From: Patescibacteria group bacterium UBA7396
GTDB lineage: Bacteria; Patescibacteriota; Gracilibacteria; BD1-5; UBA6164
Reading direction: 5' to 3'
DNA length: 58,001 nucleotides
Assembly (NCBI GenBank): GCA_002470645.1
Contig: DKNE01000010.1
Coordinates: forward strand, 1-58,001
The notes beneath the pieces are model-generated. The model did not search any database, had not been told where the DNA came from, and saw only the letters and a list, made by a program, of their open reading frames with translations. The translations under genes and the position numbers were made by a program. Positions 20,090 through 29,345 of the stretch are shown here, in pieces. Within the stretch, counting starts at the first letter, position 1. Each line of letters begins with the position of its first letter.

Positions 20090-20121
20090 AGAAAAAACCT
20101 TACATTTGTAAGGTTTTTTCT
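20090..20121 (+). terminator. terminator after the 19840 gene
   Basis: GAAAAAACCTTA, six-base loop, TAAGGTTTTTTC and further T: a strong intrinsic terminator. Confidence 0.8.
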
Positions 20122-20176
20122 TTACATATTATAATATTTTTATACAATAACAGTGTTTAGTTTTTAATAAAAAATT

Positions 20177-20425
20177 ATGAAAAAATTACTTGTTTTATTG
20201 TTGTTTGTATTTTTTACATCTTGTTTTTCTCAAAAAAATATTCCAGAAGAAGATAAACAAGAATTATTAGAAGAACAAGAAATAACTTCTTCAACAGGGG
20301 AAGAATTATCAGGAACAGAAGTAACTATTCCTCCTCATGAAAAATCAACATCGGTAGAGGTAGAGTTTTCTCAAGATCTTAATGATCTTTTAAAATTACT
20401 TGATGAACCACAAGAAAATGAATAA
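20177..20425 (+). CDS. small acidic lipoprotein
   Basis: 82 residues with a lipoprotein signal MKKLLVLLLFVFFTSCFS (lipobox FTSC, Cys16), followed by a Glu/Ser/Thr-rich tail. No folded domain is evident. The stop codon overlaps the start of the holB-like gene by 8 bases, suggesting coupled translation. Confidence 0.7.
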   Translation: MKKLLVLLLFVFFTSCFSQKNIPEEDKQELLEEQEITSSTGEELSGTEVTIPPHEKSTSVEVEFSQDLNDLLKLLDEPQENE

Positions 20426-21110
20426 TGAGATATTTCATAAATTAATACAAAAGATAGATACTGGATGAATATTTCAACCAGTCCTTTTTTTATGAGATAA
20501 TATAGAGCTTTTGAATATGCAAGTAAAAGGTATTATTTTTGAGCTTTTTTGACATTATCATATTGATAAAAACCATTTGCATATTTTTCCAGATAATAAT
20601 GAAAAAATAAAAATTCAAGAGCTAAGAAATTTTATCGCACACTCATATATAAAATCAAGCTATCGTTTTCAAGTCTTTCTCATAGAAAATATTTCTCGTG
20701 CTACTTTAGAAAGCTTTAATGCGTCACTAAAATTTTTAGAAGAACCTTGAGAGTGAAATATTGTATTTTTAACAAATACATCACAGTCGTGAATTCCGGA
20801 AACCGTGCTTTCACGTCTCCATATTATAGATCAATTTTCTCCTTGAATAAAGGAAAAAAATCAGTTTTTTTTTCTTCTTATAGATGAATATATCAAGAAA
20901 AAAAATTTAAATTTAATGAAATATTTTTTTCAAGATAAAAAAATAGAAAAACAAGAATACATAGATTTTTTGCAAACATTTCTGCTTTATATTAAGGAAA
21001 AATTAGTTTATACTCATCTCATGGAGCAAATATCAGAAAGTATTTTACTGATAGAAAAAAATAATGTTTTGCCAAAATATGAAATTGATAAATTAATATT
21101 AAAAATATAG
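20418..21110 (+). CDS. holB: DNA polymerase III delta-prime-like subunit
   Basis: 230 residues. The central part matches the clamp-loader delta-prime pattern: IKIQELRNFI, RFQVFLIENISRATLESFNA, LKFLEEPGEGNIVFLTNTSQ and IPETVLSRLH, the sensor and arginine-finger-like SRL. The Walker A region is degenerate, as in HolB. Glycines of EEPGEG are TGA. Ends with TAG; the next gene starts one base later. Confidence 0.82.
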
Positions 21111-21111
21111 T

Positions 21112-22536
21112 ATGAGAAAAAATTATTTAGCATTTACTCTTATTGAAATCTTGGTTTGAGTAAGTATTTCTACTATTATTATGATTTCGGTTGGAGTTTT
21201 TGTTACTTCTGGTATAAAAAATATTACCATACAAAAATCTATATTAAACCAAGAAAATGAATATATCTCTCTTTTTGAAGACTTGACAGAAATATTTGAT
21301 ACACAGTTTGATATTATTTCTGCTTCTCAAACATGACTTTTGATAAAAACAGAAGGTTTTAAGCTTTGAAAGCCACTTTTGTATGATTTTTCTCTTCAAA
21401 CTTTTACTGGAGAATGTCTGAGTGATATGAATAAAGAAATCAAATATCTCCAAATGAAGAATTATAATCCATTTATTTTAAATTCAGGACCTTTTACGGG
21501 GAGTTATTTGAGACATGAAATATACCATTCTGCACAAGGGAAAATAGTTTGAAAAGGAATTTTTTGAGACAACTTTCAAGAACTTGCCATCGGGAAAGAT
21601 ATATTATTAAATAATCCCGGAGGATTATCAAGAGATGGAACTCAAAAAACCTATATTTCTGATACTGGGAATAACAGAATAATGTATTATTCAGGAACAA
21701 AAGTATCATCAATACTCGATTTTGACAAATGACTCTATCAGCCTACGGGACTCATATATGATTCATGAAACTTATTTGTCTTAAATTCTGGTAAAAAAGA
21801 ACTGTTAAAAGTTTCAAGTATTGCGGGGAATATTACACCGATTAATATTTCTCAAATAATAGAAGATGATATTACCTTTGATAAAATTTCTTTTGAAGTT
21901 CTTGATAATTTTACTATTTCATGAGTATATAATACTGGGAGTTTTATTTTTTCTTGAATTTCTACAGGAACCGGAGATAGTGTTTCTTTTTCTGATAATA
22001 TAATATCATACAATTTTTCTCCTCCCCAAAATATAAATTCTTGAAATACGGTTTCATTTGAAATCCCAACCTTTACTTGATGATTTGATTTTTATGGAGC
22101 GAGTTATTTAGATATAAAGTTTCATAATGCGGGAACTATAGTATATCAAAAAATTTTCCCATATGTTATTCATTCAGATAATAGTTTACTCACCACTTCA
22201 GATAATAATATTGAAATACTTACTGGTGCTCTTAATGGATATTTTACAGATATATCTGTGAGTGGATCAAATCTTCTTTTAAAAGATTATATCAATAAAA
22301 CACAGCTTATACTGAGTAAAACGTGAGTGTTTATCAGTTCTTGAATTTTACTTTGAACTATACCAAATTTTGAAACTACAATAAAAAAATATGATCTCAA
22401 AATAAAAGATATGCAAGTTTCTCATTCTTGAAATCTTTTGGGTATAAAAATAGAATACTATAAAAACTTTAATTGTAAAAATGAAGATGAGAATATTGTA
22501 AAGACATTTCTATTTAAAAAAACACTTTCTGATTAA
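21112..22536 (+). CDS. prepilin-like protein with an NHL/propeller-like domain
   Basis: 474 residues. The N-terminus MRKNYLAFTLIEILVGVSIS is a class III prepilin signal, with cleavage after Ala7, then Phe+1 and Glu+5. Within the body, GGLSRDGTQKTYISDTGNNR and similar repeats (YQPTGLIYDSGNLFVLNSGK) look like NHL-type beta-propeller blades. The remainder is beta-rich. It may be a pilus-tip or pseudopilus protein carrying an adhesion domain. The terminator overlaps its stop codon. Confidence 0.75.
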
Positions 22537-22552
22537 GAAAGTGTTTTTTGTT
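22520..22552. terminator. shared terminator overlapping two convergent stop codons
   Basis: AACACTTTCT and AGAAAGTGTT pair around GATTA, with an A-run and a T-run on either side. The stop of the prepilin gene (22534-22536) and that of VKOR (22533-22535) both lie in the loop. Confidence 0.8.
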
Positions 22553-22967
22553 TTACTCAGATAGCGCTTATGACAGCTATAGTTGTTATTGCGACACTAC
22601 AAGCTAAACAAGCTAAACAATAAATTCCAACTAAATATTCATTGTAAATGATATATGAATTAAACATTATTCCTCCGATAGCAAGTGCTAGTATAACATG
22701 AAAAGCTTTTTTACATTTTCCTAAAACCCCTAAAAGTGCAATAAGAGCAATAATTGGATATACTACCATAGCAATTGCTGGGAAAGGGATACCAAAAATC
22801 CAAGCAAATGGGTATGAAAAGAGACTACTACAAGAAAAAGTAGCACTTACATCACAAAATAAAGCGGAAGTATCTCAAGCTTTATAATTAAATGCTGAAA
22901 TAGTGAGATAAATAGCATTTCAAAGAGAAATAAGAGCTAAAGCTAAAATAGCATATAGTTTTTTCAT
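22533..22967 (-). CDS. vitamin K epoxide reductase (VKOR) family protein
   Basis: 144 residues and about four membrane spans. Loop cysteines C38 and C46 (CDVSATFSC) and the active-site CLAC (C117, C120) are in the VKOR arrangement, with FGIPFPAIAM conserved. Bacterial VKOR replaces DsbB and re-oxidises a DsbA-like thioredoxin for disulfide formation outside the membrane. No fused thioredoxin domain; trxA at 36187 is cytosolic. It would serve cysteine-bearing pilins and exported proteins. Confidence 0.88.
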
Positions 22968-22990
22968 ATATAAGAAAATTAATAATAAAT

Positions 22991-23007
22991 TACCTATTGT
23001 ATAGGTA
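22991..23007. promoter_or_regulatory. palindromic operator-like site before VKOR
   Basis: TACCTAT-TGT-ATAGGTA, a perfect 7-bp inverted repeat placed just downstream of the predicted transcription start of VKOR. It could be a regulator site or a leader hairpin. Confidence 0.4.
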
Positions 23008-23017
23008 GATAATCTTG

Positions 23018-23045
23018 ATTGTATATTTTCTTTTATGTTTGTCAA
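23018..23045 (-). promoter_or_regulatory. VKOR promoter
   Basis: TTGACA (23040-23045) and TACAAT (23018-23023) on the minus strand with a 16-base spacer. Confidence 0.6.
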
Positions 23046-23150
23046 AAAATATTTTTGTATAACTTTATTATACAGAAAAGAAAAAAATCTGAAAGAAAAA
23101 ATATTTTTTATCAGTCATTTCCCCCATAAATAAGACAAAAATAAAAAAAT

Positions 23151-23177
23151 TTGATATTTTTCTGAAATAATTATAAT
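23151..23177 (+). promoter_or_regulatory. promoter of the anomalous small ORF
   Basis: TTGATA (23151-23156), 15-base spacer, TATAAT (23172-23177), followed by GCTGGTCC. Transcription would begin near 23184 and run to the terminator at 23381-23405. Confidence 0.6.
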
Positions 23178-23218
23178 GCTGGTCCTAAAGTTTTTTTCCC
23201 ATTTTTTGAGAGGATATT

Positions 23219-23404
23219 ATGTTTTTCAGAAAAAAAGAAGTGAGTGGACAACGGCAAACTGGATACTTTTCGATGATCATGGCAGGAGTTATTGTCATGG
23301 CTCGTTCTCTGGAAGAAAAGGAAGCTTTGATGCAAATGGGGTTTGTCCCGGTTTGATTTTCTGAAGTTTCATTTCACAAAAAGAAGGCATATGCCTTCTT
23401 TTTT
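23219..23404 (+). CDS. anomalous small ORF without a stop before its terminator
   Basis: The frame from ATG 23219 reads MFFRKKEVSGQRQTGYFSMI and continues VMARSLEEKEALMQMGFVPV. A TGA follows at 23354-23356. Read as Gly, the frame goes on (GFSEVSFHKKKAYAFF) straight through the terminator hairpin with no stop until about 23488. It has a clear Shine-Dalgarno sequence (GAGAGG, 5 bases before ATG), unlike the other genes here, and is visibly richer in G+C with codons such as CGG, CTG, CCG and TCG. It may be a foreign gene using UGA as stop, a non-stop gene, or a structured RNA. Function unknown. The end given is approximate. Confidence 0.4.
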
Positions 23405-23408
23405 TATG
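23379..23408. terminator. bidirectional terminator inside the small ORF
   Basis: A perfect 20-bp palindrome, AAGAAGGCATATGCCTTCTT, followed by T (plus strand) and preceded by A, so it can also end the minus-strand glycosyltransferase transcript. Confidence 0.8.
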
Positions 23409-24519
23409 ATAATTTTTCTTGAATGTATTTCAGAATATTTTCTTGAAAATTTTTTTTATCAAATTGGAGCGCATGTTCTCTAATTTTATAAGCATCAAAT
23501 TCCATATTTTCAAATTCTTCTATGGCATTATTTATACTTCTGACAGATTGATTTTCAAAAAATATTCATGTGACTCATTCTACAACCGTTTCTAAGCTTC
23601 ATCATTTTTTATATGCAATTACTGGAGTCCCAGATGCCATTGCTGCAATTGGCACAAGTCCGAAGTCCTCTTCTGGAGGAAACAAAAATGCTTTTGCTTT
23701 GGAATGGAGAATATTGATTTCATTAAGAGAAAGTCAAAACTTCCAAATAATATTTTCTTTTGATTTTGCTTTTAAATTTCTATAGAGTTTATTGTCGGTA
23801 TTCGTTGCAATAATAATTTTTTTCCCATTTTTATTGAAAGTATCTACTATCAAATCAAATTTTTTATAGGGGATACATCTTCCATTATAAAAATAATAAT
23901 CACCTTTTTCTATGGAAAAAGGGATATTTTCTAAATCAAGCCCAGGATAGATGACTTTTGCCTCTTTTTTATAATATTTTTCTATTCTTGAGGCAGTATT
24001 TTTAGAATTTGCTATAAAAAAATCCACTCTTTTGGCTGCGAGAAAATCCCACATTCTGAGACGATGAACTATTTTTGGCATCAACCATTTTCCAATTGGA
24101 TTCAAAATTCCAAACTCCATCATTTCTAAATATTCATGATAGTGGCTCCAAAAGTATCTTGTTGGAGTGTGACAATAACAAAAATGAAGAGTTTCTGGTT
24201 TGGTGATAATTCCTTTACTTTCTGCACTATTTGAAGAAATAACGATATCATATTCACTCAAATCAAAGCTTTCAAAAGCATAAGGTCTGAGCATTAAAGC
24301 TAATTTATGTGATTTATTTAAGAGAGGAATTTTTTGTATGAAACTGGTCGTAATTTTTCTTCCCTCAAATATTTTATTTTCTTTCATAAAAAATACTGAG
24401 GTGAAAATATCAGCATTTGGAAATATTTCTAGTAAGTGAGAAATAACAATTTCAGCTCATCCAAAATCTTTCAGCCAATCACAAACTATGGCAATTTTTT
24501 TGTTTTCTAAGGTATTCAT
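23404..24519 (-). CDS. glycosyltransferase family 4 (WbaZ-like)
   Basis: 371 residues with a GT-B fold. N-domain: KIAIVCDWLKDFGGAEIVIS, HFCYCHTPTRYFWSHYHEY. C-domain: FFIANSKNTASRIEKYY, KVIYPGLDLENIPF, YYFYNGRCIPYKKFDLIV, FLFPPEEDFGLVPIAAMASG and the EDFGLVPIEAMA-type nucleotide-sugar motif. It probably adds mannosyl-type residues to a lipid- or surface-linked glycan. The WecG-like gene is divergent at 24629. Confidence 0.88.
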
Positions 24520-24628
24520 ATATTTTCAGGTTAATTATTGTGATTATATGAAAATTATGAAAAAGTAAAAAAATTTTACTTTCTAAAAAGTATCTTTAAA
24601 ATAATAGCAATCTTTTAAAATATTTTAT

Positions 24629-25462
24629 ATGACTATACTTGAAAAAATTTATAAAAAAAATACTCAAAAAGCTTTCAAAGAAATTATAAAAAAATACAAA
24701 GGACAATGATTTTGAGTGGTACATTATCTCTATTTTGCTAATTTAATTTCCAATGGAATAATTGGAAATAAAAAAGTAAATAGAGAATTTTTAGAAGCTT
24801 TAAAAATATGTGATTTTTTGCTTCCTGATGGAATTGCTTTACAACTGTATTATAAAAAATATTTTTGACTTTCTCTTTCAAATCTCAATGGGACTGATTT
24901 TGCTGAGTATTTTTTGAAAAATCTGAAATCAGATGAATATAATCTTATTTTATACTGAGCAAAAAAAGAGGTAATTGAAAAAGCAGTTTTGAATATTGAA
25001 CAAAAATACGGGATAAAAATTGCTTATTTTCAAGATGGATATAGTGAATTTGATTTTGGAAAATTAGAAGAACTTAACGAGAATTTTTCTTTTTTTTGAG
25101 GTAAATGAAGATTGTCTGAATCCCAATTTGATAAGCAAATTGGTTGAGTTTCTGAATTTACTGAAAAAAATAAGAAAAATGCAAGTGAAAAAATAAATAT
25201 TTTTATGGTATGACTCTGAACTCCAAAACAAGAAATTTGGATAAAAAATAATCTTGAAAATATTAAAAAATATAATTTGCTTGCTTTTTCCCAATGATGA
25301 ACTTTTGATTTTTGGGCTGGGAATGAAAAAAGAGCACCACAAATTTTTATTCAATTAAAATTAGAATGGCTTTGGAGATTTATCACCAATCCAAGAAAAA
25401 ATTTTAAAAAAGTGTGGTATAGTTTGTATCTTTTTTATTATTTGTATGGGAAGAGGAGGTAA
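24629..25462 (+). CDS. WecG/TagA/CpsF family glycosyltransferase
   Basis: 277 residues of GT26. Motifs: CDFLLPDGIALQL, NLNGTDFAEYF (conserved Asp), NLILYGAKKEVI, INIFMVGLGTPKQEIWI (glycines by TGA), FSQGGTFDFWAGNEKRAP and LEWLWRFITNPRK at the end. Such enzymes add the second sugar (often N-acetylmannosamine-type) to undecaprenyl-linked precursors, and associate with the membrane through the C-terminal tail. With the GT4 gene it points to a surface polysaccharide or glycolipid. Confidence 0.9.
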
Positions 25463-25575
25463 AGATTTTGTTAAAATAAATTTTATTTATTTTTTTGATC
25501 TGGGTTAGAGGAATTTCATGTAAGATATATTATTTTCCATGTAAAATATTTTTTTTGCATTTTTCCATTTGAGAT

Positions 25576-25914
25576 TTATTTTTTTTCTTTCCCGTTTTCA
25601 GAAAAAGTATATTCTAATTGTAAAAAAGCTATATTACTCGTAACCGTATGAGAAATATTTAAAATTTCTATTTTTTTTATTTTATAATTCTGTTCAGAAA
25701 TAACTTTACAAATTTTAGTACTTCTACTTCAAGTAGCCATATACTTATTAAACGATTCACAATCACTAGTTAATAAATATTCAGCAGCTGTTGTAAAATC
25801 TCTTTTAATAAAAAATTTACTTCCTATTCCTATTTCAATTAGAAAAAATAAAATTATTATAATGCATAATACTATACTAATAATAAAAATAATTGATTTT
25901 TTTCACATTTGCAT
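25576..25914 (-). CDS. hypothetical membrane-anchored protein
   Basis: 112 residues with one N-terminal membrane segment (IIFIISIVLCIIIILFFLI) and a small extracytoplasmic-looking domain with two cysteines (SDCESF, KICKV). It resembles small export-associated DUF4878-like proteins only loosely. The end is Lys-rich. Not recognised. Confidence 0.55.
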
Positions 25915-26007
25915 AAAAGTAATAATTAAAAAATAAATATGCTTGTTTATATGTTATAAAATTGATTTTTTCCCTTAATGTAAATATTTCAACTATAATG
26001 TATTTGA

Positions 26008-26183
26008 TTAAATTCTAAATATAATCAGTATTGATAATTTAATTCATTTATATATGCATTTATTTATTTTTTTTTCATCAAATTCTTTATAATTTATATT
26101 ATCATTATATCTACTTGTTGCATATTCTCTTTTTTTTACTTCTATGATGAGTAAATTATTATTACTATTTCTTCTAGGGTCTA
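26008..26183 (-). pseudogene. C-terminal remnant of a protein, cut by an insertion element
   Basis: An open frame runs from about 26183 to the stop at 26008-26010, reading DPRRNSNNNLLIIEVKKREY and ending SILIIFRI. It has no start codon: upstream it meets a TAG at the boundary of the inverted repeat at 26186. The LLIIEVKK pattern recalls a nuclease-fold strand, but too little remains to name a family. Confidence 0.45.
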
Positions 26184-26185
26184 GA

Positions 26186-26218
26186 GTAGTTCACTAAAAT
26201 AAAAGTTAACTATAATAG
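26186..26218. repeat. left inverted repeat of a decayed insertion element
   Basis: GTAGTTCACTAAAATAAAAG, then TTAACTATAATAG. The reverse complement of 26420-26446 begins GTAGTTGACTATAAAAATCA and ends ATAATAG, giving an imperfect inverted repeat pair about 260 bases apart. Confidence 0.5.
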
Positions 26219-26222
26219 CTCT

Positions 26223-26333
26223 ATGAAGACAAAAAATAGATATAGAAAATGAGCAAGACTTGACAATTCTACAACAAGAGAAATTATCAAGTGTTTTTGA
26301 TTAAAATTTGTTCAACCATATTATAGAAAATAA
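26223..26333 (+). pseudogene. transposase N-terminal fragment
   Basis: 36 codons: MKTKNRYRKGARLDNSTTRE, then IIKCFGLKFVQPYYRK and a stop. It resembles the start of IS1595-type transposases (KNRYYRRSKISEAKFRxLLxLFA), where a small zinc or HTH segment precedes the DDE domain. The remainder, including the catalytic DDE core, is missing. Confidence 0.5.
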
Positions 26334-26379
26334 AAAAATAAATTTGCAAAAATATTATATAAACTATTTATATTTTAGC

Positions 26380-26521
26380 AAACAAAAAAGGGTAACTTAA
26401 GTCCTCAATTGTTCGCTAAACTATTATGATTTTTATAGTCAACTACTTCCGTAATTATCTCATAATATTTTAGCTAGTTGATTTTATATACTTTCCTAAA
26501 AATCGCAAAAAAATAAAACCT
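26380..26521. repeat. palindromic element, copy 2
   Basis: It shares flanks with the element at 5500-5690: AACAAAAAAGG near 26383, a CGCTAAACTATT-like core (CGCCAAACTATT in copy 1), and on the right TTTTATATACTTTCC followed by CGCAAAAAAATAAAA. The central part differs and overlaps the right inverted repeat of the IS remnant, so one element may be nested in, or derived from, the other. Confidence 0.5.
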
Positions 26522-26535
26522 CTTCACAATAAAAC

Positions 26536-26770
26536 TTGATTTTTCTCTAAAATATTTATAATTACTTTTAACAGCGTTTGAGCAGAAAACACCTGCAAGC
26601 TCAAGGAAGAACAGACTTTCAGTCTTAGTAGAGCCTTGCGAAGTTGAAATACTTCGTTAAAATAATATAAATTAAGCAACAATTTTCGGTGGCACCTTTC
26701 AAAATAATTTTGAACCGAAAGTACAAAAAATTCTAAAAAGAAAATTTTTGTACTTTTTTTATTTTTTAAA
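26536..26770 (+). promoter_or_regulatory. T-box-like leader of aspS
   Basis: It starts with a promoter (TTGATT, 15 bases, TATAAT near 26557). Then come a stem-loop TTGAGC/GCTCAA (26578-26604), a hairpin AGACT/AGTCT, a hairpin CGAAGT/ACTTCG, and the T-box sequence GGTGGCACC (26688-26696). TTTCGGT (26684-26690) pairs with ACCGAAA (26714-26720) to form the antiterminator. The terminator AGTACAAAAA/TTTTTGTACT plus a T-run (26720-26760) shares the AAA of that strand, so the two forms exclude each other. UGGC in the bulge would pair with the GCCA end of tRNA-Asp (discriminator G). A GAC triplet is at 26614-26616, but the specifier loop is not certain. Confidence 0.7.
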
Positions 26771-26780
26771 TTTTATATTT

Positions 26781-28565
26781 ATGTTAAGAACGCATACATG
26801 TAATGAACTGACACTCAAAAATGTTTGAGAAGAAGTAACTTTATCAGGTTGGGTATCAAATAGAAGAGATCACGGATGAATTATTTTTATAGATTTAAGA
26901 GATAGATATGGACTCACTCAAGTAGTATTTGATCCAGAATTTGACATGACAGCACACGCAACTGCAAATGAATTTAGAAGTGAATATGTAATTCAAATTA
27001 TAGGAGCTGTAAGATCAAGACCAGATGGACAAGCAAATACAAATTTGAATACTTGAGATATTGAAATTATTGTAAAAGAAACAAAAATACTTTCAAGATC
27101 AAAAACTCCTCCATTTGAACTCGATGATTTTGGAGTACAATCAAATGAAGAAATTAGATATAAACATAGATTTATAGATTTGAGAAGAAAAAAAGTTTTA
27201 AATAATGTATTATTTAGATCTAAATTATTAAACTTTACAAGAAATTGGTTTTATGATAATCAATTTATTGAAGTACAAACTCCATTATTTACAGTATCAT
27301 CTCCAGAAGGAGCCAGAGATTTCTTAATTCCTTCAAGATTACATCCAGGAAAATTTTATGCACTTCCACAAGCTCCACAACAATATAAACAATTACTTAT
27401 GGTAGGTTGAATTGATAAATATTTTCAAGTTGCTCCTTGTTTTAGAGATGAAGATCCTAGAGCTGATAGACATGCTTGTGAGTTTTATCAAATCGATTGT
27501 GAAATGAGTTTTATTCACAGAGAAGATGTTTTTGCAGTAGTTGAAAGTTATATTAGAGATGCATCAAAAAATTTATCAGACAAAACTATTATGGATGACA
27601 AATTCTATACTATGAGTTATGACGAAGCTTTAGAAAATTATGGTTCAGATAAACCAGACCTAAGATTTGGAATGAGATTTGTTGATTTAACAGATATTTT
27701 TGCAAATACAGATTTCTCAGTATTTAAAACCGTTTATGAAACTGGTTGAGTTATTAAAGCTATTAAATTAGAAGGGCAAACAATGTCAAGAAAAGATATT
27801 GATGATTTAACAGAAGTTGCAAAAAAAGAATGAGCAAGAGGACTTGCATATATTATTTATGATGAAAATGAAGAAGGTGGGAAAAAATCACCAATTCTAA
27901 AATTTATGTCAGAATCAGAAATTGCAGAATTAGAAGCAAGATTACAACCAAAAAATGGAGATATTATATTCTTCTCAGCTGATGAATTTAAAAGAGCAGT
28001 TGGAATTTTAAATAAAGTAAGATTAGCTTTGAGAGATAAATTTAATCTCGCTGATCCAAAAAAATTAGCACTTTGCTGGATTATTGATTTCCCAATGTTT
28101 GAACAAGATGAAGCATCAGGAAAAATAGATTTTGCTCATAATCCATTTTCTATGCCAATTTGAGGATTAGAAGCTTTTGAAAAATGAGATTTATTATCAA
28201 TGAAAGCAAATCAATACGATTTAGCTTGTAATGGATATGAAATTTTATCGGGTTCAATTCGTAACTATGATGTAGAAGTTTTGGTAAAAGCCTTTGAAGC
28301 AGTTGGAAGAAGTAAGCAGGAAGTAATTAATAAATTTGGTGCTATGTATGAAGCATTTCAATATGGAGTTCCTCCACATGGATGATTTGCTATTGGTATG
28401 GATAGATTTATGATGATTTTAACTGATGAACCAAATGTAAGAGAAGTATTTGCATTTCCAAAAGCTGGAAGAGCTCAAGATTTGATGATGAATGCTCCTG
28501 CTATTGTTGATGATGAACAACTGGAAGAACTTCATATTCAAGTAGTAAAAAAAGACGAAGAATAA
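26781..28565 (+). CDS. aspS: aspartyl-tRNA synthetase
   Basis: 594 residues, the bacterial-type long form. N-terminal OB anticodon-binding domain (EEVTLSGWVSNRRDHGGIIF), class II motif 1 around FTRNWFYDNQFIEVQTPLFT, motif 2 FRDEDPRADR (about 221-230), the bacterial GAD insertion domain, and motif 3 GIGMDR-type sequence (GFAIGMDRFMMIL) near the end. No stop-like problem except TGA glycines. Controlled by the T-box-like leader directly upstream. Confidence 0.97.
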
Positions 28566-28566
28566 T

Positions 28567-28597
28567 AAAAAAACTACCTTTTAGGTAGTTTTTTTAT
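28567..28597. terminator. bidirectional terminator between aspS and a convergent gene
   Basis: AAAAAACTACC, TTTT loop, GGTAGTTTTTT, followed by T on the plus strand and A-run complement on the minus strand. Confidence 0.8.
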
Positions 28598-29211
28598 TAT
28601 TCAAAAGTAAAATCTATACCTCCGCTATCCCATAATTTTCCTGAATATTTATCATGTTGTTGTTGTGTGATGATTCTCATTGATAATAAAATATCTAAAA
28701 ATTTTTTTTCTTGATATGCAGGATTATTTCTTTGCTCTTCTAAAACTAATTGTAAGAGTTCTTTTGAAATAACTTTATCTTTTACTAGTTTTTCTCAAAT
28801 TTTAAGTTTAATTCCAACTTCTTCTAGATATTCATAGAAAAATTCTTGTTTTATATATCATAATTCTATAGCTATTTCTCAAAATGATTTTGGAATTTTT
28901 TTTGTTTGATATTCTACCATAGTATTTCTAATGTGTCTGTATTGTTGTTCATTAATATATCATAAGAGTAATAAACTTTCTCAAATTCTTAATTTTATTC
29001 CATTTTTTACGAGTGCACTAATCAGAGCTCTTCTGTTTTCTAAAGCTTGTCCTGCAACAAGTAATTCTCATACACGATGTTGTACTCATTGTTTTGCATA
29101 TTGTACTTGAGCATGAAGTGCCTTATCTAAATCCTCTGAAGAAATAAGACCTTTTTCTATTAAAAGTTCTCAAATTCTTTTCGTTCATTGATGATTATTT
29201 CAATTTGGCAT
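28597..29211 (-). CDS. GspE/PilB N-terminal-domain repeat protein
   Basis: 204 residues made of three to four copies of the MshEN/T2SSE-N helical motif: RIGELLIEKGLISSEDLDKA, RIGESLLLLGYINEQQY, SFGEIAIELGYIKQEFF and KIGEKLVKDKVISKELLQL. No ATPase domain follows. In PilB/GspE and MshE this domain binds partner proteins or cyclic di-GMP. A stand-alone form may regulate pilus ATPases or bind a nucleotide. Confidence 0.75.
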
Positions 29212-29345
29212 CTATTGAAAGTAAAATAATAAATTCTTTTTCATTTTATCATATAATTATTGAAAATACAAATTTTCAAATGCTCTTGCTTGATTTTCTC
29301 TTAGAAATGAGTAGAGTAATCATATTATTTCTTTTATTACAGCAT

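Larger units (their letters stand above)
26186..26447 (+). mobile_element. decayed IS1595-like element
   Basis: Imperfect terminal inverted repeats enclose only the N-terminal 36 codons of a transposase. The element is far shorter than a full IS1595-type IS (about 0.7-1.1 kb), so most of the transposase has been deleted. It seems to have cut the gene remnant at 26008-26183. Assignment to IS1595/IS1016 rests on the transposase start and the GTAGTTnACTA ends. Confidence 0.45.

Noticed and set aside
23176..23364. Plus-strand frame reading MLVLKFFSHFLRGYYVFQKK
   Set aside because: It overlaps the frame at 23219, which has a Shine-Dalgarno sequence and a more protein-like composition; no support for this one.
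23176..23410. Possible 6S, SRP, tmRNA or RNase P RNA
   Set aside because: None of their conserved cores was found (no GGAA-loop/AGCAG of SRP RNA, no tRNA-like ends of tmRNA, no GAGGAAAGTCC of RNase P).
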